Assembly (NCBI GenBank): GCA_965644315.1
Contig: CBFFRQ010000039.1
Coordinates: 186,001-250,000, forward strand
Direction: 5' to 3'
Source of the DNA: Caecitellus pseudoparvulus
Lineage: Eukaryota > Bigyra: Bicosoecida
Length of the DNA: 64,000 bases
This document shows, one piece after another, positions 9,464-21,686 of the stretch. The translations under genes and the position numbers were made by a program. Each line of letters begins with the position of its first letter. Within the stretch, counting starts at the first letter, position 1. A model generated the notes under the pieces. That model ran no database searches and was not told the DNA's origin. It saw nothing but the letters and a program-made list of their open reading frames with translations.

Positions 9464-12400
9464 ATGTCAAGCAGGGGGACGCCGGGCCCAAGCCCGCGGG
9501 AGTCCCGCAGAGCCGCCAGGAGGCGACCAGGGCGTTCGAATCGCAAGTCTGTGCACGTGGCACTGCCCAACACGCCGAAGCGCGTGCTTGTGACGATTAA
9601 ACTGCAGGTGCGTTGCGCGTCGGCGTGCATGCGAAACGCCCTGCGAATCCTGCAAGCATGGCACGGGGCCTGCTGTGGGCCTGAGACCTTGCCACGTGCA
9701 CGTTAGGAAGGAATATGTTTGCCACAACACCAGCAATATTCCCCACTTGGTCTGCAGAACGACCACGGCGTGCACGGAGCGTATCCAGCCGACGGCATTG
9801 AGGCAGCTGTGCACCAAGTAAACCAGCTCCGACGACGACTGCACTGGGATGCCGTCTTCCATGTAAACGCACAGTATGCTCCCAATCACTGCACATTCAT
9901 CAATTGCAACCCGGTGCGTGTTCCTGGGCTGGGGGACGCAGAGCGGTGCTCAGGAGTTTCACGCGTCGCAGCGACACGAAGTTCCGCAGCTCACTCGGCC
10001 CACCTCACGCCGAACACACACGTGCACGCCCCGCGCCATTGCGCCTGCACAGGGTTATGCACTGGGAAGCACTATCGAGTTGCCAGAAGGTCGCACTGCC
10101 ACAGTGACCCCAAATCACTGTGTCGTGGGCAGCTGGGGTGCAGCACAGCTGCCCAGCCTGCACCGTGAAGTGGCTGACACAGTGGTGGACGTGGGGTGCA
10201 ACCCACAGCACCCTCTAGGAAGTGCCCTGGCCCCCGCCTGGCCCGTGCGGGACGGCGGGGCAGGCATGGCTGGCGACAGCGCTATGGGGCTGCTGGGGCA
10301 CCTGCTGAAGCAGCAGGCACCGCGGGAGGTGTTCGTGGCAGGAGTGGACATTGAGGGCGTGGTGGCGCCCACAGCCCTGGCCATCAAGGCACTGTTAGAT
10401 GACGTCAGTGTGACTGTGCTGCGTGACTGCTGTGTGCCGCTGCAGCCTCAAGGCACACTGGCAACGTCGCCGGTGGCCACGGCCCTTGACGCGTTGAGGC
10501 TGAAACGCACCATGCAAGCTGGGCAAGACGAAGGCTTGGCTCATTTGGCGCTGCGGCAGCGGCCTGGGTACATGCCGTCCGACCTCAAGTCGCGCCTCGA
10601 GGGCAGGGGCCTCCTCATCGCCACCAGCACAGATCGAGCAGTCCTGTCACGCCCGCGCTCTCTCCGGCGAACCACACCCCCCCTGGTGCTGCCTGTGCCC
10701 CCCCCTTCGCCAGGTCTTGCTGTGGCGTCACAGAGCAGTGGCAGTGCCCTGAACTTCGTGTGGGATGCGTACGCGCCGTTCGGCTGGGCGACAGTGCGTA
10801 TCACCACCACCAGCACGCACCGGTCTCGGCGCGCCACGTCACACGCGTCGGAGTCACCAGGAAACGCCCGGAGTCGCACTGTGGCTCTGGACATCCGGCC
10901 CTGTTGGTCCCACGCAGAGATGCAGGCGGGGCTGCAGGCCCGGCTCAAGGCATCGACAGCTGCCTCGACGACACTTCAGCGCAGGGGCAGCACGGGTGGC
11001 GGCGTGCCCGTTCTCGGGCGCCACTCCTCCACGCCATCCCAAGGCAGTGCAGTCGCAGAGACGCCGGTGGAAGGGGGTGGTGATCGGGCAGGCTTTTCAC
11101 CGTCAGGTGCGCCTGCCAAACTTCACCTCAGCACGAGCAAGTCAGCCCTGCCAGGTGGCGGCAGGCGGCGAGGCGGGCGCAATCTGACATCGCGCAATGC
11201 GACCGGTGCAGACGCCACGGCGCTGGCACTGCTGGCCCTGGGAGACGGGCCGTTGCATGAACACCCGTACACTGCGTGGGAAGTGGCGGAGGCGAGCTCA
11301 GGGGGCGTGGAGGTGAAGGAGGAGGTGGTGGATTGGCACGCGCTGCACCCAAGCGTTGCAGCAGAGGAGGCAGGCCCGCCGCTCACTGCCACCCTCCCCT
11401 CGGAAGCCCCGCCCTTGACCACAGGCTCCCCTGCATTTGGCTCGGCTTCGGATTTCGGCAGTGCGCTGGTGCCGGCGCTGATGGGGCAGGGTGGCGGAGG
11501 TGGCGTGGACATCAGTCCCCCCTGCTTCGCCTGTGCCTGGTCCAGCGCAGGGGATGGGGGGGGGCGCGGCACTGTCGCTTCGCCCTCGCCTGGCTCGCGG
11601 GACATCTCCACAGGCCCACACTTCTTGTTTCCGGGTGAAGTGGACTTGGCGTCCCTGTACACACACGTTGCTGCATTTGGAACAGCCGCCGACCTGCGCC
11701 ATACTCTGGCAAGGTACGGCTGGTCGCCAGCAGCAGACACGCCACAGGCACCACACGGCATGAACGCGCTGCACATCGCCGTGGTGCGGGGCAGTGTGGA
11801 GATGGTGTCGGCGCTGCTGTCAGCAGGCGCACATGTGAACGAACTGACACTGGGGCGCGGAGAGAGCCCCCTGGGGCTGGCCTGCCGTGGCAACCGCACG
11901 GGGCTGGTGCACTTGATGCTGGAACAGGACGATCTGCTGGTGGACCGCCTGAACAGCTCAGACAGCGTCATGCGGTTCACGCCGTTCATGTGGGCAGCCC
12001 TGCACTGCAACGTGGACGTGCTCACGATGCTGCGCAGCCGCCTGAGCCAGGGCAACGGCTCACTGCACCTCAGCGTGTCAGCAGTGCTGCGCTCTCAGGC
12101 GCTGCGTGTGCACGAGCCCACCCCCCTCATGCTGGCCATGTCTGCAGTGCAGGGGCCACTGGGGGACTACGACACGCCCCCCTGGGCGGACGAAGAGGGG
12201 GGGTCACCCTTGCGCCATGCCACAGCAGCCTCGCTGCCGCAGCACCCCCCCCTCCCTGCCACCACGCCAGCGGGGCCCCCCTCTGGCCTGGCACTGTCCA
12301 CGGTGCCCTCCTTGTTCGGGCAGGACCCTGCTTCACACTTGGTGCAGCTGAGTGAAGAGGATTCCCGCGCCGGGGATGCGTGCTTGTACCGGCCCAGCAA

Positions 12401-15400
12401 GTGGAGCGAGGTGCGGGAGCAGCCCTTGCTCGCCAAATCCCCACTGCTCCCGCCCAGTGCCGCTGCCCGCCGCGGCTTCTTGCAGGCTGCACAGAGTGCT
12501 GTGGATGCCCTGCTGTCCATGGAGGGCGGTTCGCGCTCCCGTGCGCCTGAGCGCCGCCTGAAAATGCTGCACACGACTGACATGCGAGGGTGGTGCGCAC
12601 TTCACTTCGGCAGCATCTCGGGGGTACTGGGCGTCATGGACTTTGACCTGCTGCAACGAGATAGGTATAGGCATGGTCTGCGCAAGCTGCGCGTGAACAC
12701 GCCCACCACGCCGCACAGCCACCGCTCCGCCGGCTCCGGCGGCAGTTCGCGGGGAGCCTCCAGGGACACTTCGTCGGCGGGACACCGGTACCCCCTCGCC
12801 TTCACGCCCTTGCAGCTGGCCGCCTGGGCAGGGCAGGTGAGGGCCGTGGCTCGCCTGGTGCTGCCTTGGGGCGAGGATGTCTTGAACCCCCTTCGCCACA
12901 TCCTGGCTCCCAACACCGCCACGACCGTGCACGGGTACACGGCGCTGGACTTGGCCATGCTGCGCAAGCACCTCGTTGTCTGCCGCCTGCTGCTGCGAGG
13001 GGGGTGTGTTCCGGGTGTTCTGACTGGCGAAGCAGGGGCTGGACCACTGTTGTTCCACCTGGCACTGGAGGGCGACGGCATTGCCGCCGGAACACTGCTC
13101 GCGGCAGACCCCGCCAACGTGCACCTGCTGCCGTGCATGGTGGAGACTGTGCGCCGTCTGCGCACACCTGGCTCCAGCACCTTCACCTTCACCTCTGGCG
13201 CAGCAGGCGTGACGCAGTTGATGTACATGGTGACGCCCCCACCGCTGTCCGACATCCGGCAGCCCAAACTGCGGCTGGCAAGCGGCCGCGGCGGGCCGTC
13301 CACTGCGAGGTCCATGCACACGGGGCGGGGCGGTGGCGCCATCACTGCGCGCACGGCTGGGTCGGCATCGTCAGGGCATGAGCACAGCATGGACGGCGGG
13401 CAGGGTGTCTCCCCTGCACGTGGCAAGCCAGAGGGTTTGCTGGTGTGTGCAGTGTGCGCGCACACGTGCTGGCACTGCAGCCCTGCGCAGCTGCTGCACG
13501 CGCACTCCCACCGCCGAGCCGCGCCAGACGGGACGCCTGGGCCCCATGCGGCGCGGTATGCGAGTGTAGTGCCGGTGGGCTACGTCGCCAACGCTGTGTG
13601 TCAGTGCCCTAAGAACACGTGCCTGGCGCTGAATGCCGCCGACCAGCGTGAAGCGGAAGGGTACCGGTACAAGCCCAACCCAATCGACACGTCGACAGTG
13701 AGCGAGGAGCAGGTGTTCGGAGCTGACGCTGACCTGCGCGCTCTCGTGGAGGTAATCGCCAAGAACTCCCATGATGTGTGGGCGCAGGGCAAGGTGCGCG
13801 CTGGCTGGCGACGAGGTGACAAGAAGGACGGCTCCGCCAAGACCCACCCCCTGCTCGTGCCGTTCGAGGACTTGACGCCTGAGGACCAGCAGGGAGACAT
13901 CGAACCCACCATCAATGCCTTGAAAGTGGTGCACGTGCTGGGGTATCGCATCGCGCGACCAGGGGGGAGTCGGCGGCGCTCCACAGCGGGCGCAGGTCGC
14001 ACCGCGACGTCCCCAACTGCAACCCTGGCCAGTGAGAGCAAGCGCGAAGGCCATCCCCCCTCCGAGGCCCAGGGCACTCTGCCCATGCAAGACACGACAG
14101 TGTCCCCTACCTTGCCACCCAGCGGAGGCGGCGGGGAGGGCGCTGGCGGCGCTGCCCACACTCGTGGCTTCTCCGGCGTGGGGATCAACGAGGCTCTGGA
14201 GGCGGCACTGCAGGACGGCGCCAGTGACGCGAGTGTCGGGCAGGCCACCTCCCCCGTGCAGCTGCAGGGGCCGCCCAGCCCCCAGTCCCAGACAGACCGG
14301 GCCGGGGAGGATGACATGGGCGGTGGCGATGGTGAGGGTGAGGAAGGCGACGAAGTGTACGACTTCGAGGACGACGACGGGGAGGGCGAGGAGGGCGTGT
14401 TGGAGGAGGGGGGCACGTACGCGCCGCAGCCCATCGACACCGCAGACGTGTTCCTGCCCCTGGACCTGTCCGAGGGGCTGGTGGAGCTGCTGGCGCGCAA
14501 CGCCCATGAAACGTGGAGTGAGGCCCGCATGCGCGACGAAGGCATGATTTACGCTCCGTCCCCAGAGAAAGACGAAGTCGTGGAGGCGGGCGAGGAGGAC
14601 GGCGTGGCGGTGGGGCACCTCATCAAGACGTCGCCTTTGCTGGTGCCGTACCGTTTCCTCACTGACGATGAGAAGGAAGCCAACCGCGCCAACGCCCGTG
14701 AACTGATCAAGGTCATCCTGAAGCAGGGGTACACCATCACCCTGGCCAACAACCGCCACCGCATGGACGCCAGCAAGCTCACGTACCGCATTTCGCAGTC
14801 GGAACAGGCGCGCATGGAGAGCCGGGCAGGGGAGCTCACCGCCTTCAAGCGGGGGTTGTACACGTCCATGCTCTTTGCAGCGGCACGCAAGGGCATGCGC
14901 AGCCTGCTGCCGGCGCTGGTGAACGTGTCGCCCACCTCGGGCAGTGTGTACGACGGCCCGAGCATCAACGCAGTGGACGGCTGGCACCGCACTGCCCTGT
15001 ACATGGCTGTGGAGCGGGGCCACCGGGGCACTGCGAGCAGCCTGCTGGAGATGGGAGCGGTGGTGGACATTCCCGACACCAACGGCCTGACGCCCCTGTC
15101 CGTGGCGGCCATGATGGGGAATGGGCCCATGGTGGAGCTGCTCCTGGACAACGGCGCCCGCATCCCCATCACGGACCGCCTGAACATGACGCCCCTGCAC
15201 TACGCCGCCTTCCTTGGCCACGGTGGCGTCGTGCGCCTGCTGGGCAAGAAAATCGTCATCATGGGCGGCGGCGGCGAGCGCGGCCAGCGCCTGCTAGACA
15301 CACTGGGGCAGGACTCCTCCACAGAGGGGCTGCTGAAGAAGACAGCTGCCAAGGGCAAGTGGCAGGTGTGGCGCCGGTGGAAGAAGCAGGCGCAGCAAGC

Positions 15401-18400
15401 CGAGAGTCGCCTGGTGGCGCGAGACGCGGCGAGGCACCTCGCTCGGCGTGTGCGACCTGCCGGGCCCCAGCCCGCGCGCACGCCCGCCATGAGCCGGGTG
15501 GGCATGTGGGCCACTAGCCCAGCCAGGGAGGGCTCTGCCAGCCAGCGCATGCAGCTGGGGCAGCTCGTGTCTTCCCTCGCAGCCACGCCCTCCACCACAC
15601 GCCCTGCTGTCACAATGGGCTTGTCGGGGAAGCAAGGCAGCTTGGCTGCGAGCACACTGCGATCGTTGTTGTCGCCGCCGAGCCGGCTGGAAATGTGCGA
15701 TGTCGCGTCGCTGCTCATTGACGACCTTACGTCGCTGCTTGCCAGCCTGGCCAAGGCAGATGTAGCACAGGCACCCGCACATCGCACGCGCATCTTGACG
15801 CCTGGGCTTGAAACGCACGAGATCGAGGCCCCCTCGAGCAGCTTGGGTGGTGCGTCGGGGGGGGTGCCGGGCCAGGCAGTGGTGCCCTTTGCGGGGGGAC
15901 AGTCAGACACCAGCTCGGTAGACTTGCTGGGGGGGGGCGGCGGCACACCCAAGTGGGCAGGGGGGGGCTCAATGCGTGGACACTCAGACGCTGGCATGCC
16001 CAAGGGAATGCCGCCCAAGGCACCAGGGTCCTCCAAGAGCCTGCGAGGTGCCCTGGGCCCGTCGAAGTCCGAGCGGCGGCTGCGGTCCCAGCTGGACTCC
16101 GGTACGAGTGGCCCTGGGTCCATGGGCACTTCTGTGGCGTCTGACAGTGACGGGCAGTCGGTGGATGGCGTGGGGCGGTCCACCAGCTTCACCGTGGCGG
16201 GCACCACACACCAGCCCACAGCGGAGCCCCGCACGAAACCCCAGGGCATCCTGCGTGCCTCACGCCCCAGCCTGCCGGGCCATGGTTCGCGGCGTAGTGG
16301 GCAACACGGGGAGGGAGAGGGGCCCACGGCGTCGTTCGAGGGCCGTGAGGGCACGTCCTCAGGTCGCACGGCAGGGTCGCGTGAGGGGCCGCCAGGGCGC
16401 CATGGCAGCGCGTCAGCCCGATCCCTGCGCTCCGGTCCGTCGGTGTACGCGCCAACGGTGCCTCGAGGCGGTGTGCGGGAGAGCAAGGCGGCTGCCGCGC
16501 GAGCTGGCACCATTGCTTCGCGCAGGCGGCGGCGTGGCCTGAAGGTGGCGACGGGGGGCGGCAACTTGAGCAGCATGGGGCAGAGTGTGCGGGTGCTGGG
16601 GGCCGGACCAGCTCGCACCATCGTCCGGCGCAAGTGCCACATCCAGTGGCTGGGGGCACCCACCTTGCACAAGTACCGGAACATGGTGTCGGCGTCAGCT
16701 GAGTTCACAGCCCTGTCACCCCTCACCCTTGCCGTGTTTGCGCGGCAGCTGGAGGCAGCGGCCATCTTGGTGGAGTTGGGCGCAGACCCCACGCAGAGTG
16801 ATGGATCAGGCACCAGCCCGTACGCCCGGGCGCTGGAGCAGCACTCCCTTGCCGCACGCGTGCACACCATGTTCTTGCGAGCCCGCACGGAGGTGGACAG
16901 CAATGGCCAGGCAGTGGTCATCGACGCACGTGGCAACACAATGGCAGTCTCCCTGGCCAGTGCCAAGGGCGGGCACCGGGGCATCAGTGCCGCATCAGCG
17001 CAACTGAAACAGATCAAAGCTGAGAAAGACCGCAATGCGGCCATTCGCCACGGGGCTCGGCGCCTCAGCAACGCCTCTAGCGCCTCGCGCCACCGCAGCG
17101 CCAGCAGTGTGACGCTGGACACGGATGGGGGTGTCAGTGCTCGCACGGAGGTGCCGACACCTGACTCTGCGCGCACCACCATCGATGACTCCACGTGGGG
17201 GGGCGCTCCCACCAAGGGCTCTGCCTCTCAAGTACCAGCTTCCAGTCCGTCGAGTTGGTGGTCATGCTTCTGCTGTGGCTGCTGTGGCTGCTCGCGAGGT
17301 CGACGAACCACGGCACCAGCCCGCAGGGGCCGACGAACCCTGCAGCGCATGGACACAGCTCGGCGATTTGTCGCCGATGCCCTGGTATCAGGGGACGACG
17401 GCAGCGACGCAGTGGACGGCGCGGCGTACGCTGACTCCTTCGACGCTCCTGGAGCGCTGAATTCCGGCATGCGCAAGGCGCACTTGTTGCGGTCCATGGG
17501 CCCATCGCCTGACCTAGTGCGTGACAGCGTGCCAGCCGATGCAGTCTCCGTGCGCACAGGCGTGTCAGATGACGACCGGTACTCTGTCGCCACGTCGGCA
17601 AAGTTGGACCGCTCCGAGTCAGCTGACGGCCGCAGTGTGGGGGGCGGATCGTACCAGGAACGCTCAGCTGGACGGCGCATGCGGCGAGGCAGCAGCGATG
17701 GAACGCAGGGTGAGTCAGGTCGCAAGGCGGGCCCTGTCTCCCCCTCCACTGTGCGCTGGAGGGTGCTGCGTGCTGGACTGCGCAGGCGCGTGAGTGAAAT
17801 GCGCGAGCTGGAGTCGCACCCTGCGCTGGCCGCTGCGGGAGCGGAAGTGTCGGCCGGGGACGTCGTGTTCGGGGATGCTGCTGGGCGGGCCAAGTTTGGG
17901 CTGCCGACGGGCCCCGCCCTCACCCCAGAGGAGCGCGCTGCCATTGCTGCGGGGGAAGACATTGATGGAGGTGAGACGGGGCTGGGGGCACTCGTGTCGC
18001 CACACCCGCTCTCACCGCCGCCCAGCGCCAAAGGCGGCGGTGCTTTCTTCCCTGCCAGCCCAGTGGGCGCCGCGGGAACTGGAGGCGACACACAGAGCGG
18101 GTCGGGGCTGCAGAGTAAGTTTGAGGAAGCCAGCGTGTCCCGCCAGCGCGAGCGTGCAGCTGCCACGGCTGAGCGGCGCCGTGAGCAAGCCCTGCTGTGG
18201 AGCAAGGGGGAAGTGAAGTCCACGTCCACGCTGGTGGACGAGCTGAACCGGAACAAGCGCGTGCAGGGGCGCCGGAAAGGATTCGCCATGCTGGCCCTGC
18301 TGAAGCAAGTGGCAGTGCTGGTCATCGCCTGCATTATGTTCAGCATCTTCACACCCGTGGCGGTGGACTACAACTCGGGCGCCATTACTGATGTACGCCT

Positions 18401-21170
18401 GATGGTGCAGGAAAAACTGGCAGATGACTTCGCAGCTGCCGCTGTCAGCGCGCCAGGCTGGCAAGCATGGGTGGATGAGAACATCCTATGGCTGCCACAA
18501 GGCACGCCAGCGGTGTCCAACGACGGGGAGCTCTTCCGCCGCCTGCAGGCTGTGCGGCCACCCGTCTTGCTGCCGGCTGACCCGCGGCGACTGCGAGGGC
18601 TGCGGGAGCCGCGGCGAGACAACGGCGCACTGACGTCGTCGGCCCACCTGTCGGCATTCCTCAGACAGTCCTCTCACGCCTTTGCACAGGCCACTCGGCA
18701 GTTGAGTGCCACGGCGCAGCCGTGGACAGAAGTGCCGCCCTGGCCGGGCACGGACCTCGCCAGAGTGGCATCTGCAGCCGACAGCTTCGCGGCCGTGAAC
18801 GGCTTGACACCGGGGCCGACACTGCCGACCATGGACGCCCAGAATAATGCCACCCTGTCCACACACACGCCAGCTGTGGTGGGAGGGCGCAGCATCCTGG
18901 TGGGCGCCATCCGCCTGCGACGTGGCAGCAGCAAGAACACTGCGTGCCAGACACAGGGTCTGGAGGGTGGCACGAGCGTCATGGGCGCGTGCCACTCTGA
19001 GTTTGACGGTGCTACGCTGTCCCCCCAGAACTCCTACACGCTGGAGTCGTCACTGAACATGCATAGCCTGGTGGAGGAGTCCCCCGAAGACGGGGGGTCG
19101 ACTGGCAGTGGTGGCGGGCTGTTCAGCGCCGCGCGGGGTGCGCGAGAAGAGGACTACTTGCGAGAAACGTGGGACCTGGATGGCACGAATGTCACCGCCA
19201 GGCGTGCGATGGCAGCGGGGCTGCGCGGGGTTCTGCGGCCGTACACGTCGGAGGAGGGCGGCTCCAACTTCACAGGGGCCACGTGGGTGTCCCCCTCCAC
19301 TCGGTGGCTGTCTCTGGACATGGTCGTGTACAACCCAGACACGGGCGTGTTTGCAGCCGTGCGCCTGTTCGTGTACTTCCCTGTGTCAGGGCGGGCCTTG
19401 CCTGCGACGCGAGTCAGGGCGCTGACAGTGTTCACGGATCGCTTCCAGCCCAGCACGACCTTTGAAGTTGTCGTGGGGCTCGTGATTCTCCTGCAGTCCA
19501 TGCTGCTCCTGTCCCAAGTGTGGAACGAAGGGTCTTGCGTCGGGTACTTCTCGTCAGGGTGGAACCTGCTGGAGCTGCTGTCCTTTTCCCTGTTCGTCGT
19601 GGTGTTTGTCATGGACATCTTGAACCGCGTCATCGTCCAGCGCCTCGACATTGACCTGAGCAAGTCAGGGAGATTTTACAACTTGTGGGACACCATTGAG
19701 AACATCCGCACGGAGGTGGACGTCATTGCCGTGGTGTTACTTTTTGTCTTCGTCCGCTTCGTCAAGTACTTGCAGCTGGCGCCCAACGCGGGACCAGTGC
19801 TGGTGGCCATTCTCCTCACCTTCGTGCACCCGACCGTGGTGCTGTACCTGGGCATCATGATGGGGCTCATCGTCGCTTTCGGCGTCAGTTTCCACGTCGC
19901 CTTTGCCTCAGAAAACCCCAACTACGGGTCGGTGTGGCGGGCTATCCTGTCTCTCTTCGGCACCGCCTTCGCCGAAGAGTACGACCGCATAGACGGCGGC
20001 GAGCCCCGCGTCCTCAGCACGCTCTTCTTTGCGCTGTACATCCTCATCGCCATGATGCTGCTGAACGTGTTCATTGCCATTGTCTCCGACCAGTACCCCA
20101 AGGAAGCCCGCAAGGCGAAGCGGCGCTGGGACACCAGCATCACCCACCTCATGGAGCAGCAGTTGTCCGCAGACCGTGCCATCCTGCAAGCTGACCTGCA
20201 ATGGGCGTACCTGTGCGGCCCATGGGCGGCGCGGTGCCGGCGGGGTGTGCGGAGGGCGTGCAATCCCACCAGTGCTCTCCTCTGCTGCGCGCGCCTGTGT
20301 TGCTGTGTACCTCGGCCAGAGGGCAAGGAGGGGGACGACGAAGACACCGACGGCGGCATCGCGACCGCGCTGGGCTTGGCAGGGCACGACGGGCCCCGCG
20401 GCAAGGCAGCTGGGGCGCGCCTGCTGCTGTCCGTGACCGGCCTCGTGAAGGACTTCCACCAAGAGCTGGTGCTGGCACGAGATGCAGGTGAGTTGAAGCA
20501 CTATGTCGCGAGTGCGTGGGCTGACATGGGCCCGGCAGACCATGCTGGGGGGGGGGCGGAGGGTGCCGCTGGGGGGCCGTCAGCCACCTCCACTGCCAGG
20601 GCGGCAGGAGCCGCCCGGCCAGACAGCAAGCACAGCCGCAGCCGCAGTCGAACACCGACACGCAAGCGTGCGGGTCGGCGTGGCTCCAGGCCACGTGTCG
20701 CGACGCCCGCCGCGGACTCCGACAGTGACGTGAGCAGCGCCTTTGAGGATGCAGAAAGCGAGCAGCGCCACGACATGGCGGCAAGTGACCGGCACAGTGA
20801 AGGCGATGACAGCAGTCTGGATGGGGGCGCGTCCACCGCATCAGAGGGTGAGGAGGCCCCTGCGCGTGGGATGGCTGAAGCAGCCATGCTCCGGCACGGC
20901 CTCGTGGTGCAGCAATTCGGCACCACAGCTGTGCCAGACTCACTGGCATTTGCTCGCAAGGCGGCCAGCCATGCGTACGGCCGCTCTGCTCAGCAGCGAC
21001 GCTCAATCACGGGCTCTCGATTTCTGAAACCTGATTCTGGGTCGTCAAAGGCCCTCCATGGTCTGCAGGGACAGGTGGAAACGCTGACGAAACTCGTCGC
21101 AGGCCTCACGAAGTCTCCCGCGCCCTCTGGCAGCTCTCAAGAACGCCCCAGCGTAGAGGTGCCCCAATAA
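9464..21170 (+). CDS. giant Ank-RyR-RyR-Ank-polycystin cation channel
   Basis: Exons 9464-9607, 9758-9913 and 10053-21170, all phase 0, donors both GTGCGT; about 3805 residues. Ankyrin repeats lie near residues 670-745 and 1010-1085 (motifs NALHIAVVRGS, TALDLAMLRKH). Two RyR domains follow, about 1300-1400 and 1556-1665. Each has the family signature P-I-D-T, 'LVEVIAKNSHDVWAQGK' or 'LVELLARNAHETWSEAR', then HPLLVPFEDL or SPLLVPYRFL, then GYRI or GYTI. More ankyrin repeats lie at about 1740-1830 and 2320-2360. The first membrane helix starts near 2841. A roughly 390-residue extracellular polycystin loop (SILVGAIRLRRGSS, paired cysteines, VYNPDTGVFAAVRLFVYFP) is followed by five more helices with a pore loop (SVWRAILSLFGTAF). 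It should be a Ca2+-permeable channel of ciliary or internal membranes. Acidic, Ser-rich and Cys-cluster linkers lie between. Confidence 0.85.
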
Positions 21171-21686
21171 TACACTTGATCTTCCCCATGCCATCCCGCT
21201 GCTCCCACTGGCTGCCTTAATCGCTCCATGCAGCAAGGCTCATATCTTGGTCGAGAGTCATGCCACGTGCTAGCTGCGTTTGCAGGCCCCCAAGGCTGCC
21301 ACAGCAAAAGCGTGCCATAATCGGCAAACATCAAAACTATTATACGCTCCTGTTCTATGGAGCCTCCCAATCAGTGCTGCACGGGGGTTGGGCGTGGGTC
21401 TTTGCCTGCCTAGCTCACGCAGGTTGCCAGGTGCCAGGCTCCGCACCAGCATCACACAGCAACAAGCAGCCCCGCACCAGCGTCGCAGGCTTCCTCCTGT
21501 GTAGCAAGCGACCGCTGACACCCACTCAACAATTTCAGTCCATTCTATCAGGCATGCGTGACGCTAGCTTGTCTTCCTGGCTGCATGTTCTGCGCAATGG
21601 CAGTTTTGGCGTGCGTCCAACCAGACCATACAAACGCCCAGCCCAGCGCTTCACTACGCGCCACTCCGCTCTTGCAGGTGCTTTTT
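21171..21686. other. intergenic, tandem genes
   Basis: 516 bp between the channel and the PAS protein genes, more A+T-rich than the genes. An open frame runs in from 21558 upstream of the chosen ATG, but it shows no conserved sequence. Nothing else recognised. Confidence 0.45.

Noticed and set aside
7680-9563. Longer 627-residue start for the esterase-like gene at 9563
   Set aside because: The extra N terminus is compositionally unlike the protein, overlaps the first exon of the divergent channel gene, and the ATG at 9074 gives a normal anchor.
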